Notes: a model not told the origin generated them from the sequence alone. Positions 35,165-45,345 are shown, counted from the stretch's first letter. The stretch is DNA of 64,000 nt from Flavobacteriales bacterium UBA1494 (GCA_905182175.1 CAJJAT010000006.1:33521-97520), one strand, 5' to 3'. Numbers and translations: made by a program.

Positions 35165-38100
35165 ACTTTAACCAACTCCTCGGTCTCCGTATATAACAAG
35201 TAAGCTTCCACTTCTTGTTGACAAATTTCTTCCAATACAGATTGATATTCTTTCATCTGTTCGTGATGTGAGTCATTTTTTTCACCGGTCTTAAAATCTA
35301 AGATTGCAACTTTATTGTCCCAATAAACAACCCGATCCGGTCGTAGTAATTTACCATTTCCGCTCAGCATACTTGCCTCTTGCTTGATTTTAAACTGAGT
35401 ATCAAAGAAAGGTCGTATAGATCTATTTTGAAGTAGTTGAATTAATTTTTTATTCATCACCTCGTATTCAACTTGGTTCAACGATCCATCTTTTTGATAC
35501 CGTTGTAATACTTCAACCACATCCGATTCATCTCCTATCTCACCTAATATCTCATGCATTAAAATCCCATATTGTATCGGTTCGTTTTGTTTCCAGGTAG
35601 ACTGACTACTAGCACTTATTCGAATTTTGTCACTCCATTTTGACGATAAATAATTCAAACCAAAATCCACACTTTTCTTTGCTTCAGGGTTTTCGTTTTT
35701 TGGCAATTCACCAATTCCAACCTTTCCCTTTTCATCAATTTCTAAGCCTGATGAATCTACAAAAGCACTCAGCAATTGTGGAAGCTTTACTAAACCAGGA
35801 TTACTAGGTGCGGTTTTAGAAGGTTTAGTCTTTGCTGTAAAAATATACAGCGCATCCACTGCTCTTGTAAATGCGACATAATTATCGCACATAAAATCTA
35901 TCTGTGATTTAGATAGTTCTTCCTCATAAGCGGCATGTAAGCTCGAGTCTCGTAGGTTGCCATTGAACTCTACCAAAGCATAAGGCAATGGACTTAAAGG
36001 ATCAGCAACAGTAGGCGACCATATGGTATTTTGACGGTAAAAGGAACTGTGCCCAATTTCTTGTTCTGCATAAGGAATTATGCACACCGGGAACTCTAAA
36101 CCTTTAGACTTATGAATGGTCATAATACTTACAGCATCTACATCCTCACCTGTAGAAATGCTAAACTTCTCCTGATTTTCCTCCCAGTGAACTAAAAAGC
36201 CTTGAATCGTTCCTAAATTAGATTTAAAATAATCAAATACTATATCTTGTAAAAACTGAAGGTAAACATTGTAGCTATTATTGAGGTTAAAAGCTCGGAT
36301 AATTTCCTCAAAAAATTCATGTGAGGCTTGTAGTTTTAATTCCTTTAGATTTAGTTCAACCCCAACGGCCTCTAATATCTCCTGCAAAGGTTTCGAATGA
36401 ATATACTTTTGGTAGTTATCATTTAGGGTTCCTTTCAACCAATTATTTTCCACCAAGTACTCAATCACTTCTTTCTTGTAAAAATGAACTTCAGGTTGAA
36501 ATACCCCTTGTGAAAATCGAATTAAAAAATTAACCGTGGAATCATTTTTTAACAACAAAGCTTCACTTGACAATACATTTACATCATTAGCCTTTAAAAA
36601 CTCTGCGGCCTCTCTCCCATCAGCTTTTTTGCGGACTAAAATTGCCATATCCCTTAAGGTGTAACCATTACCTATGCAGTCATTAATCGTTTTTAAAATA
36701 GTATAATTGTAAGCATCAGTCCTGTCTTCTTTTTTGTCTCCTTCAATGAACTGTATTTCGACATAACCGCCTTTTTTAGAAGGAATAGTCTTTTGCTTAT
36801 GGCCTTCAAAAATATTCTCAATTTTAGGTGATAAGATCGAATGATGTTTAACAAACTCGAAAAAGGAATTATTAAACTCAACTACCTTTATTTTAGAACG
36901 ATAATTAAAATCTAGTACTGTTTTATTGTACTGAATTGCAAGCGTTCTCATGCGTTCTTCGTACAATCTATTTTGCTGAATATCAGGCAATCGGTATTTC
37001 GGCATTTCTGAAAACTGCTCTACTTCTCCTCCTCTAAATCGGTAAATAGCCTGTTTTGCATCACCCACAATTAGATTCTCAAAACCCTGTGCTAAAGAAT
37101 TTTCTAACAATGGTAATAAGTTAGAAAATTGTAAAACCGATGTATCTTGAAACTCATCAATCATAAGGTGCTCGTACTTTTCACCTAAACGCTCGTAAAT
37201 AAAAGGCATTGGTTCATGCTCAACAATACCAGAAATCAATTGATTGAAATCTGAAATATTCAATACCTTTTCTTCCTTCTTGTATTCGACAAGTCGTTTT
37301 TCAATGTGATTTAATAAGCTCAACGAATGCAAATTCTTCAAAATTTCAGCAACAGCTAAGTAATTCTCAATGTTTGCTTTATGGTAGTTCGTTCCTTCTG
37401 CGAACAAATCAGCCAACTGAGTTTTTATTCCATCAATTAAATTTGCTTGGTCTGCTGGACATTTTCCTGCATGCCACTTGTCTTCTTCTACAGTTTTAAT
37501 TGCAGTTGAAGTTGGTGTAAGCATATTTAAATCGAACTCTTTAAATCGGTTAAAAAACATGAAAATGGCTGCTCTATTGAAAAATGAATCTTTCTCTATT
37601 CCATTCTTCTCAATTAAGTCGATCGCTCTTTCCCCAATTTTTGATATTCTAGTTTCAAACTGATTCGTATATTTTGTATAGCTGACTAAAGCCTCCTCAT
37701 ATGCCTCAGGCGACAATTTTCTTAATTCCTTTAAATAAGGAAACGACTTTTCTTGGAAAAATTCGTTTGCGAATTGAAATAACTCCTTGTCTACCTTCCA
37801 ATTCTTCTCATCATCCATTCTAGAAAAAGCAAACCGAATTAATAATTCAGTCAATTGCTCATCCACTCCCAATTTATCAATTACCAGATCAATTACTTCA
37901 TTTAATATAATCGTAGAATCTAACTCAACTTTAAAGGTTGGAGAAAGGCTTAAGTCTTTGGCAAAGGTTCGAACCAACCGGTGCGTAAATTTATCGATCG
38001 TGCTAATTCCAAAATCAGCATACGAATGTAGAATAGCAGTCAATATTTGATTGCACCGCTTAATAATAACAACTTCTTCCAACCCAGTTTCAGAACTAAG

Positions 38101-38331
38101 AGATTTGAGCAGTTCAGCAATTTTTTTATCTTGATTGCCAATTTGTTTCAGACCTAATAGGATCCTTTGCTTCATTTCAAAGGTTGCCTTGTTGGTAAAG
38201 GTTATTGCAAGAATTCTTGAAAAACCATACAAATCCTCACTGGTAAGACAAATCCTTAAAAATTCTTTCACTAAAGTGTAAGTCTTTCCTGAACCCGCTG
38301 ACGATTTATATACTTTTAATTTCCCTTCCAT
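35161..38331 (-). CDS. UvrD/RecB-type helicase-nuclease (AddA-like)
   Basis: 1056 residues. Walker A SSAGSGKTYTLV (10-21), FTNKATFEMKQRI, DEFQDTS with VGDAKQAIYRFRGGE, and SIMTIHKSKGLEFPV mark a superfamily 1A helicase. The C-terminus has a PD-(D/E)XK nuclease core, RPDRVVYWDNKVAILDFKTG. This is the AddA/RecB layout, a dual-function end-processing enzyme for recombination repair. The usual AddB-like partner is not adjacent in this window; miaA lies immediately upstream (one base gap), so the two are probably cotranscribed. Confidence 0.9.
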   Translation of the reverse strand: MEGKLKVYKSSAGSGKTYTLVKEFLRICLTSEDLYGFSRILAITFTNKATFEMKQRILLGLKQIGNQDKKIAELLKSLSSETGLEEVVIIKRCNQILTAILHSYADFGISTIDKFTHRLVRTFAKDLSLSPTFKVELDSTIILNEVIDLVIDKLGVDEQLTELLIRFAFSRMDDEKNWKVDKELFQFANEFFQEKSFPYLKELRKLSPEAYEEALVSYTKYTNQFETRISKIGERAIDLIEKNGIEKDSFFNRAAIFMFFNRFKEFDLNMLTPTSTAIKTVEEDKWHAGKCPADQANLIDGIKTQLADLFAEGTNYHKANIENYLAVAEILKNLHSLSLLNHIEKRLVEYKKEEKVLNISDFNQLISGIVEHEPMPFIYERLGEKYEHLMIDEFQDTSVLQFSNLLPLLENSLAQGFENLIVGDAKQAIYRFRGGEVEQFSEMPKYRLPDIQQNRLYEERMRTLAIQYNKTVLDFNYRSKIKVVEFNNSFFEFVKHHSILSPKIENIFEGHKQKTIPSKKGGYVEIQFIEGDKKEDRTDAYNYTILKTINDCIGNGYTLRDMAILVRKKADGREAAEFLKANDVNVLSSEALLLKNDSTVNFLIRFSQGVFQPEVHFYKKEVIEYLVENNWLKGTLNDNYQKYIHSKPLQEILEAVGVELNLKELKLQASHEFFEEIIRAFNLNNSYNVYLQFLQDIVFDYFKSNLGTIQGFLVHWEENQEKFSISTGEDVDAVSIMTIHKSKGLEFPVCIIPYAEQEIGHSSFYRQNTIWSPTVADPLSPLPYALVEFNGNLRDSSLHAAYEEELSKSQIDFMCDNYVAFTRAVDALYIFTAKTKPSKTAPSNPGLVKLPQLLSAFVDSSGLEIDEKGKVGIGELPKNENPEAKKSVDFGLNYLSSKWSDKIRISASSQSTWKQNEPIQYGILMHEILGEIGDESDVVEVLQRYQKDGSLNQVEYEVMNKKLIQLLQNRSIRPFFDTQFKIKQEASMLSGNGKLLRPDRVVYWDNKVAILDFKTGEKNDSHHEQMKEYQSVLEEICQQEVEAYLLYTETEELVKV

Positions 38332-38332
38332 T

Positions 38333-39238
38333 TTATTTTACAATTTCTAGAACGATTCTCAACTTCTCTTCGGCTGACTCATCCGCATCTATCCAATGAA
38401 TCTTTTGTCCTTTTTTCTCCATTCTCCTGTACCAAGTCATTTGCCGTTTGGCGAACTGTCGGATCGCTTGAAGCAATTTCACAACCATTTGATCGTATGG
38501 CAACTCTTTGTTTAAATATTGGGCTATAAACTTATACTCCAAACCATAATAGAGTAATTGTTGGTGACTCACTCCGGCTTCTATCAGCCGCTCAACTTCT
38601 TGAACCATCCCATAATCTAACCTTTGATTTAATCTTACTTCTATTCTATCTCTTAGTTTCTCTCGATCCATTTTAATTCCAATAACAACAGGCTTTTGAA
38701 TTGGACTCTTTTCAACCTTGTGGTCTTCATTTTTAAACAACTCTATTTCAATTGCTCGAATAGTTCTTTCACGGTCTATCCGATCCGTTTCATTGTGCAT
38801 TTTAGGTTGCAACGATTTCAACTTCTCTACTAATTTGCTTTGAGAGTAGTTCTTCAAACTATCTCGTAAGTTCTGGTTGAAGGGAACCTCTAGCATTTTT
38901 TCTTTCGCCAACGCTGACTCTAGGTATAAACCACTACCACCGCATAAGATGGGTCGCTTTTTATTTTCTGCGATCTCAATGTAGGAAGCATAAAAATCTT
39001 TCTGAAAGTCAAATACATTGTAGGCATTTCCTGCATCTTTTATATCAATCAAATGAGTTTTGATTTTTCGACAATCTACAATGTACTCCTCTAAATCTTT
39101 ACCAGTACCTAAATCCATCCCCCGGTAGACCTGCCGACTATCTGCACTTATAATTTCACCGTCTAATCTATCCGCAAGGTTTACTGCTAAACTTGTCTTC
39201 CCTACTGCTGTAGGACCTAAAATAACTATCAATTCCAT
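38333..39238 (-). CDS. miaA: tRNA dimethylallyltransferase
   Basis: 301 residues. P-loop GPTAVGKTSLAVNLA, IISADSRQVYRGMDLGTGKD, and the CGGSGLYLESAL and KRQMTWYRR motifs identify MiaA. It adds a dimethylallyl group to A37 of tRNAs that read UNN codons. It is the first gene of the pair with the AddA-like helicase. Confidence 0.96.
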   Translation of the reverse strand: MELIVILGPTAVGKTSLAVNLADRLDGEIISADSRQVYRGMDLGTGKDLEEYIVDCRKIKTHLIDIKDAGNAYNVFDFQKDFYASYIEIAENKKRPILCGGSGLYLESALAKEKMLEVPFNQNLRDSLKNYSQSKLVEKLKSLQPKMHNETDRIDRERTIRAIEIELFKNEDHKVEKSPIQKPVVIGIKMDREKLRDRIEVRLNQRLDYGMVQEVERLIEAGVSHQQLLYYGLEYKFIAQYLNKELPYDQMVVKLLQAIRQFAKRQMTWYRRMEKKGQKIHWIDADESAEEKLRIVLEIVK

Positions 39239-39341
39239 AATTTAAATTCCGCAACTAAATTAACGAAGCAGTTTTTGAAAGTGGCTTATTAAAAAGATTA
39301 TCTTCAGAAATGTAAGAGCGCTTATCAACATAAGTTCTGTT

Positions 39342-39566
39342 TTGATGTGGATAGGAATCATTTTCTATGGCAGTGCCCATGAACAATGGGGTTTGCTCTC
39401 TTATAAAATTAACAAGCATGAAATTATTCAAAATTTTTGTATCAGTAAGAAAGAAACCACCTTCAAGTGTGCAGAAGAGTATCATCTAAAAACAGAACTT
39501 CCCAAAGCAAAAAACCAAGATAAAAGCCCAATTAACGGTGCTTCAGAAACCAATCATACTACTTGA
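39342..39566 (+). pseudogene. Small Cys-motif protein remnant upstream of the MbnP locus
   Basis: The frame gives WGLLSYKINKHEIIQNFCIS and KETTFKCAEEYHLKTELPKA. Bacteroidota small membrane proteins near MbnP/outer-membrane loci typically read ...FxINxxYIxxxLCxNxxxPxxxCNGKCxLxxxL; here the second cysteine of the KCNGKCHL motif is Tyr (CAEEYHL). The N-terminal membrane segment is missing. It is either decayed or a divergent survivor; the former fits the decayed neighbour. Confidence 0.5.
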
Positions 39567-39839
39567 TATACTATTACTTTTAAAAAATTAGAGTGCAAAA
39601 AACAAGTGGTTCAAGAAAATCCTGTTGCACTAACACCATTATTTATAACAAGAATATACACGTTCTATTTTCAACCCTCCTAAAGTTTAATTGAAAATAT
39701 AATTTATACCATTTTCAAATAAAAACCTTAGAAAAAAAATAAAGTATTCCTTTTTTCAGGAATGTTCCTTTTTTCAAGTGCCATATGGGCTGGTGATTTG
39801 TGCAGCATTTAAATGAACTTAGAACCAAACAACTTTAAA

Positions 39840-40701
39840 ACAGTTTTGGAATGTATTACAGGTTCCGATGTTTTAAAACATAACTCTGTTCGACAATACC
39901 GAGTAAAAAAACAGTAATAAGAATGCGTTAGGCTCTGCTGTTTTAAACGAAGCTACAACTCAAGAAGAACGTTTCAGCCGCTATGACTTGTGGGTAAATT
40001 ATTTTATAAGAGACAAATGGCATTTCTTTGGCAACATAACTTTTACAGATAACACATACCTAGAAAACAGCAGTGTTCTGCACAATATTTCCGGTACAGG
40101 CTATTTGACTGTTGTCGCCAAATACCTACTATTTAACTCAAAAGTGACGAACCCTACTAGACTTACATTTTAGAAGACAAATTGGAGGAAGAATAAAACT
40201 CCCTACTGAAATTTTGAATAAAACACAGGTAGAAACACCTTCAACAGACTATGAAGGAGGAACTGTTTATCAGTAACCTATAGAAAGTTTAGGCCCTCAT
40301 TTTAAATCAGGAACTGGCAGTTTAGATTACATACTAATGACTGAATTTCAAATTCAGAAAAAGAATATTGACCTTAAAGCAGACCTTTCCTACCGCATTA
40401 TTGGATCCAACCAAAACGATTTTTGATTTGCAAATCGTTTCAATGCTAACTCCCATTTATTTTACCGAATAAAGTGGAAGAAAATAAATTTAACTCCCTT
40501 GGTTGGCCTTATATTTGGGATGGGGTAGATGAGATTTATGGAGAAGAGAAGACTTCAAGAACTCTGGAGGCAACGCTTTATTTTCATCTGTTGGAACAAA
40601 ACTTTACATTAAAAAAAAGCAGTAGGGGCATCCTTTTGGAACCCTATACGTCAATCATTAAACGACAACCAGTTGCAAAACAACATGCGTGTAACAACTG
40701 A
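39840..40701 (+). pseudogene. Decayed outer-membrane beta-barrel gene of the MbnP locus
   Basis: Ordered fragments in shifting frames: NSVRQYRVKK; FSRYDLWVNYFIRDKWHFF and NISGTGYLTVVAKYLLFNS; RQIGGRIKLPTE; FKSGTGSLDYILM; YRIIGSNQNDF then TGA then FANRFNANSHLFY; NSGGNALFSSVGTKLYIKK; AVGASFWNPIRQSLNDNQL and a terminal VTTDLTF. This matches the transporter-like barrel proteins found beside MbnP/MbnH genes in Bacteroidota (pattern ...LWGRYxIxDKxxxF...GxGD...GTGSxDFL...NDYxFGNRFN...). At least three frameshifts and several stops are present. The TGA at NDF*F fits CGA-to-TGA. Confidence 0.75.
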
Positions 40702-40724
40702 CTTAACTTTTTAATTATGCAATT

Positions 40725-41522
40725 ATGAAAACTTCAAACTTTAAAACAACACTATTAAATGCATTAGCAATTTCGGTACTTTCTTTTCCTTCTTGTAAAG
40801 ATGACGAGGAAGTAGTAATTCCAAGAACCATAGTTGAAGAATACACTGCTACTATTAACTTAACTCAACTAGTAGATGGCGCTGATTTTCGCATGAATAC
40901 TACAGACTACCCTTATGAAAATGCAATGCGGCAGAAATTCAAAGTTACGAAGTTACAGTATCTGATCTCTGATATAACATTCTCTAAAGATGATGCAACG
41001 ACTGTGACTGACCCTGGTTATCACTATGTAGATCTTACAAACGCAGCTAGCTTGTCGTATACTTTAGCTACCAAAATACCAGCCGGAACCTACAGTTCTA
41101 TAGGTTTTACCTTTGGTTTCGACCAAACCGATAATGTGACCGGAGAATATCAGGATTTAAATACAATAGGTTGGAACTGGCCGGCAATGCTTGGCGGAGG
41201 GTACCACTTTTTAAGACTTGAAGGAGGATACTTAGACAGCACGAACACTCCTGCTGAATTTAAAAGTCACATGGGAACTGCCAGAGACAATTCAACAACT
41301 CCTCCAACTTTTGAAGTCAATCACTTTGATGTAACCTTGGCGAATTCTAACGTTTCAGTTTCAACTAATTTTAGTTTTGACATTGAAATGAATATTGAAG
41401 AATGGTACGCAAATCCAATAACTTGGGATTTTAACGTTTGGAACGCTCCAATTATGCCAATATTTGGTGCACAAAAAGCACTAAACACAAACGGGTCCTC
41501 TGTGTTTACATTTAAAAAGTAA
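40725..41522 (+). CDS. MbnP family copper-binding-type lipoprotein
   Basis: 265 residues. A lipoprotein-like N-terminus (ISVLSFPSC) leads to a beta-rich domain containing KFKVTKLQYLISDI, DLTNAASLSYTLATKIP and the characteristic GWNWPAMLGGGYHFLRLEG segment of MbnP. In methanotrophs MbnP/MbnH form a copper/tryptophan-kynurenine system; in Bacteroidota the role is not established. The next gene, three bases on, encodes the di-haem peroxidase partner, so the pair is intact even though the upstream barrel gene is dead. Confidence 0.85.
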   Translation: MKTSNFKTTLLNALAISVLSFPSCKDDEEVVIPRTIVEEYTATINLTQLVDGADFRMNTTDYPYENAMRQKFKVTKLQYLISDITFSKDDATTVTDPGYHYVDLTNAASLSYTLATKIPAGTYSSIGFTFGFDQTDNVTGEYQDLNTIGWNWPAMLGGGYHFLRLEGGYLDSTNTPAEFKSHMGTARDNSTTPPTFEVNHFDVTLANSNVSVSTNFSFDIEMNIEEWYANPITWDFNVWNAPIMPIFGAQKALNTNGSSVFTFKK

Positions 41523-41525
41523 GAA

Positions 41526-42629
41526 GTGAATCGAATATCTATTTATATCTTTTCAATTATTGTCCTCTTGGCTTCTTGCCGAGCTGACGATTCTGTTGAT
41601 ACAGATATTCCTCCTGTTGCTCCATGCGAACCAACCCCATATTCCTTAGAGTTGCCTCCGCATTTCAACCGTATAAATTACCCAATAATTCCTGCAGATA
41701 ATCCGATGACAATTGAAGGAATAACATTGGGTAAAAAACTATTTTTCGAGAAATTATTATCAAAAAACAATAGTATTTCCTGTGGCTCATGCCATGCTCC
41801 TGCTTACGCATTTAACGATAAAGGAATGGTGAGTAGTTTAGGTGTGAACGGTACACAAAGTATTCGAAACGCAATGCCTCTGTTCAACCTAGCTTGGACG
41901 TCAGTTACTTCTAGGAGATTTAACTGGCATGGTTCTGCTGGTACATTAGAAGAACAAGCTTTGGGACCGGTAAGAGACCCTTTAGAAATGCAAGAAAGTT
42001 GGATTAATGTGGTGTCCAAATTACAGAGCACATCTGAATATCCTCAGCTTTTTCAGAAAGCGTTCTGCACAAGCGAAATAGATTCTAATTTGGTGGTGAA
42101 AGCTATCGCTCAATTTGAACGCACATTAATTAGCGGCGACTCTAAATACGATCGGTATTTCTTAGAAACGGAAGAAGGAATTGATTTGCCTGGAGATTAC
42201 ACTCCTACAGCGCAAGAAAGAAGAGGATTAGAAATTTACATTGCCGAGGGGAAAGGCGATTGCTTTCACTGCCATGGTACTCCTTTTCAGATTCTTTGGA
42301 GTAATAATGAGTTTGTTAATAATGGATTAGATGCTTCCCCAGATTCAGGCTTAGCACAAATAACAAAAGACCCTTTAGATCTTGGTAAATTTAAAACCCC
42401 TTCACTCAGAAATTTGAACTGGACAGCACCTTATATGCACGATGGACGATTTGGAACATTAGAAGAAGTGATTGAGTTTTACAATTCAGGTATCCAATCG
42501 AGTTCTCCAAATATTGATGGAAGTCAAAAACCAAGAAGTCTGACAGCACAAGATAAAGCTGATTTACTGGCTTTCTTAAATACGCTTAACGACAGTAGTT
42601 TTGTGAACAACCCAGCTTTTAGGCCCTAA
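41526..42629 (+). CDS. Di-haem cytochrome c peroxidase / MbnH-like lipoprotein
   Basis: 367 residues from a GTG at 41526. Lipobox IVLLASC, then two c-type haem sites, CGSCH (86-90) and CFHCH (246-250), plus the MauG/CcpA-type APYMHDGRFGTLEEVIEFYN near the C-terminus with a possible axial Met/His. It lies in the periplasm, lipid-anchored. Next to MbnP it is best read as MbnH-like, which oxidises a tryptophan of MbnP in characterised cases; H2O2 reduction is the alternative. It converges on the flavoprotein gene with a 4-base overlap. Confidence 0.9.
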   Translation: MNRISIYIFSIIVLLASCRADDSVDTDIPPVAPCEPTPYSLELPPHFNRINYPIIPADNPMTIEGITLGKKLFFEKLLSKNNSISCGSCHAPAYAFNDKGMVSSLGVNGTQSIRNAMPLFNLAWTSVTSRRFNWHGSAGTLEEQALGPVRDPLEMQESWINVVSKLQSTSEYPQLFQKAFCTSEIDSNLVVKAIAQFERTLISGDSKYDRYFLETEEGIDLPGDYTPTAQERRGLEIYIAEGKGDCFHCHGTPFQILWSNNEFVNNGLDASPDSGLAQITKDPLDLGKFKTPSLRNLNWTAPYMHDGRFGTLEEVIEFYNSGIQSSSPNIDGSQKPRSLTAQDKADLLAFLNTLNDSSFVNNPAFRP

Positions 42630-44179
42630 TTAACGTTAGTTCGATTCATTTCCCTCATTTTTTCGCGGTTCATGTTTTCTTCAGAGTTCTCAGTTAATGT
42701 GTGTAGCGGTAATTTCTCTCCTTCGATTGTTCTTTTATAGCACTTCAACTTGTCTTTAAAAACGGAAGACTTATAAATAGATTTACCTATTAGCATTCTT
42801 ACGCATTCTTGCACACCTTCAACAATTGAAGGGTGAGGGTGAATCATGTGGGCTAGTTCATCAATTCCTTTGTTCATGTACATTAATAGAGCAACGGACT
42901 GAATAGCAGAAGATGCGTGCTCTCCAACGGCACGCATTCCAAGTACTTTCATATCATCATCATCAGAAACAATAATCTTAAAGAATCCAGTTGTTTTTCT
43001 CATTGCTATTGCTCGAGCAATCATAGAGTAGTCAATCTTAGAAACTCGAATTGGAATTTTTAATTCTTGGGCTTTTTGCTCGTTTAAACCAACAGCAGCG
43101 ACCTCTGGACTTAAGAACATAATGGTTGAAATATTCTCGTAGTGAATTGGTTTTACGGGAAAATCAGCAAACATCTTTACTACAGCATGTCTCGCCTCTC
43201 TTTCTCCAACATTTACCAATGCCATATGGCCTGAAACATCCCCTACTGCATAAATGTTGGGAATATTGGTTCTTGTATCCTCATCACCGATATGAACACC
43301 ACGTTTACTCATTTCAACGCCACAATTTTGTAAACCTAACTCTGATAAATTTGGTACTCGGCCAATAGACAGCATCGCTTTTTCAGCTTGTATTACCTCT
43401 TTGGTTCCATCTGTGTTCTCAATTTCGTATTCCACGTGGTCCCCCAAATGGTCCATCCTTAAAAGCTTGGCACCACGGTGAATGGTTACGCCATTTGCCT
43501 CTAAATTTTTCGCAACAACATCAGCTATATCCTCGTCCTCAAATGGCAATATACGCTCAGCACGATCAATTAAATATACTTTTGTTTGACCGAAATTAGA
43601 AAACATTGTTGCAAATTCACATCCAATTACACCAGCTCCAAGAATAACCATGCTCTTAGGAAATTCGTCTAGATGAAGAATACCATCAGAAGTAAGAATA
43701 ACCTTCTCATCAACTTTAATGTGGTCTAACGTTCTTGGATGACTACCAGTTGCAATTATAGTATTGTCCGCATATGCAGTTGTCGATGTACCGTTGGATT
43801 TTTGGATTAAAATTTCATTTTTTGAAATAAAACTCGCTGTACCCTTTTCATAATTAATCAAACCTGTTTCGGCGTGAATAATCCTAAGGTGACAAGAAAA
43901 TTGAAATTTTCGTTCAAACAAAGCCTCATTAATAATTTCCTTCACTTTAGAAAAAGGCATATCTATTCGGCTATCGGTTCCAATTTCGTCTTTTACCGTT
44001 TTTATTTTATTAGAAAGCTCCCACATCGTTTTAGACGCAAGTGCTCCATCATATATTCCATAGCCGCCAAGCTTATCTTTTTCAATCAAAAGAACTTTTT
44101 TGCCAAAGTCAATTGCTCTCATAGCAGCAGCGTAGCCCGCAGGTCCTCCGCCAATTACACATAGGTCGTACTTATCCAT
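42626..44179 (-). CDS. FAD/NAD(P)-dependent oxidoreductase of the disulfide-reductase family without redox cysteines
   Basis: 517 residues from ATG 44179; the frame extends eight codons upstream to an unlikely start. FAD-binding GGGPAGYAAAM (10-20), NAD-binding ILGAGVIGCEFATMF, and NIYAVGDVSG are intact, as is the interface motif MIHPHPSIVEG with the usual His-Glu pair. The disulfide site GGxCxxxGCIPSK of lipoamide dehydrogenases reads GGYGIYDGALASK here (residues 38-50), so both cysteines are absent. It may be a transhydrogenase-like or a novel flavin oxidoreductase. It has a charged C-terminal extension rich in Met, Arg and Asn. Confidence 0.85.
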   Translation of the reverse strand: MDKYDLCVIGGGPAGYAAAMRAIDFGKKVLLIEKDKLGGYGIYDGALASKTMWELSNKIKTVKDEIGTDSRIDMPFSKVKEIINEALFERKFQFSCHLRIIHAETGLINYEKGTASFISKNEILIQKSNGTSTTAYADNTIIATGSHPRTLDHIKVDEKVILTSDGILHLDEFPKSMVILGAGVIGCEFATMFSNFGQTKVYLIDRAERILPFEDEDIADVVAKNLEANGVTIHRGAKLLRMDHLGDHVEYEIENTDGTKEVIQAEKAMLSIGRVPNLSELGLQNCGVEMSKRGVHIGDEDTRTNIPNIYAVGDVSGHMALVNVGEREARHAVVKMFADFPVKPIHYENISTIMFLSPEVAAVGLNEQKAQELKIPIRVSKIDYSMIARAIAMRKTTGFFKIIVSDDDDMKVLGMRAVGEHASSAIQSVALLMYMNKGIDELAHMIHPHPSIVEGVQECVRMLIGKSIYKSSVFKDKLKCYKRTIEGEKLPLHTLTENSEENMNREKMREMNRTNVN

Positions 44180-44380
44180 GGTGTTATAAATTAAAACAGT
44201 CAATCTTTTAGATGATATAACAAATGTAACGAAGCTGAATGGTTGGGGAACATTTGAGTCGTTCTTTCTTAACAGATAAATGTGAGTTACTATTGTTTTC
44301 GAGTTTTAAATAATAAATCAATGAGAAGCAAAAAATCACACTCTCTGTAATACTAAGATAGGAAAGGTATATTTCATAAA

Positions 44381-44412
44381 AAAAGCCCTCTCGATGAATC
44401 GAGAGGGCTTTT
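44381..44412. terminator. Intrinsic terminator of the FKBP operon region
   Basis: AAAAGCCCTCTCGAT and ATCGAGAGGGCTTTT form a 15-pair hairpin with a GA loop and flanking A/T tracts. It lies just after the last FKBP gene (read on the minus strand). Confidence 0.9.
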
Positions 44413-44430
44413 AAATCTTGTAAACTAAAT

Positions 44431-45345
44431 CTAATCCATAACCTCAATCAATTCAACATCAAAAATCAATGTCGAAAATGGAGCTCCAGGTCTTGGTGCA
44501 GCACCGTATGCAATTGATGATGGAATAATAAACCTTGCTTTGCCACCTTCTTTTAACAGAGCAATACCTTCATCCCATCCTTTAATTACTTGACCTGCTC
44601 CTAAGTCGAAATCAAAAGGTCCATAAGGTCTTTGTGGGTTATAAATTCCATTTGCTTTTGCAGCATCTTCTACAGAGGTATCAAAGTATGTACCATCTAA
44701 AAACATCCCTTCGTAGTTTACTTTTACTTTTTTACCAGCAACTGCTTGTTTTCCTGTGCCTTCTTTTTTAGAAATAAAGATAAGACCAGATGCTGTTGGC
44801 TCTGTTGTGATATTATTATCGGCTAAATATTGCTTCAAAATTACCATCTCATTTGCTTCTGCATCTGCGTTTTTAGCATCAGCTTCAGCTTGCACTTCTT
44901 CCATAGACTGAACAGAAGTTAGACCAATATTGAAATATAACATCGCTGCTGAATCAATAAAGTCTGGACTTGAAGGCATTCCTGCAGTTTTCATAAAAAA
45001 GCTATCCGCATTTACAATTAAGGCAGCACTGTCGCCCATGTTCATATTCATAAAAGCCTCTAAAATATCACCCGTATATTTTCCTGAATCTGCTCTTAAC
45101 TGAACCGGCTGGCCATTAGAGCCTGTATCAAACAAAGTTGAATCCTCAGTTCCATATTGCATACTCATTGTTAAAATATCGCCTGAGGTAACTTTTCTAC
45201 CAGCTGCATTTTGAGCAAAATACTTCACATATAAGCCATCTTCCACTTTTTCGTAACCTGGAAATTCGCTAGTTGTTTTGTTACCACAAGATACCATTGC
45301 CATAGCAGCAACAATAATGCTTAATCTAAATCCTATTTTTCTCAT
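44431..45345 (-). CDS. FKBP-type peptidyl-prolyl isomerase lipoprotein with two FKBP-like domains
   Basis: 304 residues. Lipobox AMAMVSC, then a degenerate N-terminal FKBP-like half (about 30-150, GYEKVEDGLYVKYF) and a C-terminal canonical FKBP domain with KVKVNYEGMFLDGTYFDTS, GQVIKGWDEGIALLKEGGKA, RFIIPSSIAYG and LIFDVELIEV. It catalyses proline isomerisation in periplasmic or surface protein folding. It is last of three FKBP lipoprotein genes transcribed after nrnA, with no gap to the previous gene (its ATG follows the previous stop). Confidence 0.9.
   Translation of the reverse strand: MRKIGFRLSIIVAAMAMVSCGNKTTSEFPGYEKVEDGLYVKYFAQNAAGRKVTSGDILTMSMQYGTEDSTLFDTGSNGQPVQLRADSGKYTGDILEAFMNMNMGDSAALIVNADSFFMKTAGMPSSPDFIDSAAMLYFNIGLTSVQSMEEVQAEADAKNADAEANEMVILKQYLADNNITTEPTASGLIFISKKEGTGKQAVAGKKVKVNYEGMFLDGTYFDTSVEDAAKANGIYNPQRPYGPFDFDLGAGQVIKGWDEGIALLKEGGKARFIIPSSIAYGAAPRPGAPFSTLIFDVELIEVMD

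Noticed and set aside
39988..40173. 61-codon plus-strand ORF as a gene
   Set aside because: It is one frame of the decayed barrel and continues out of frame on both sides.
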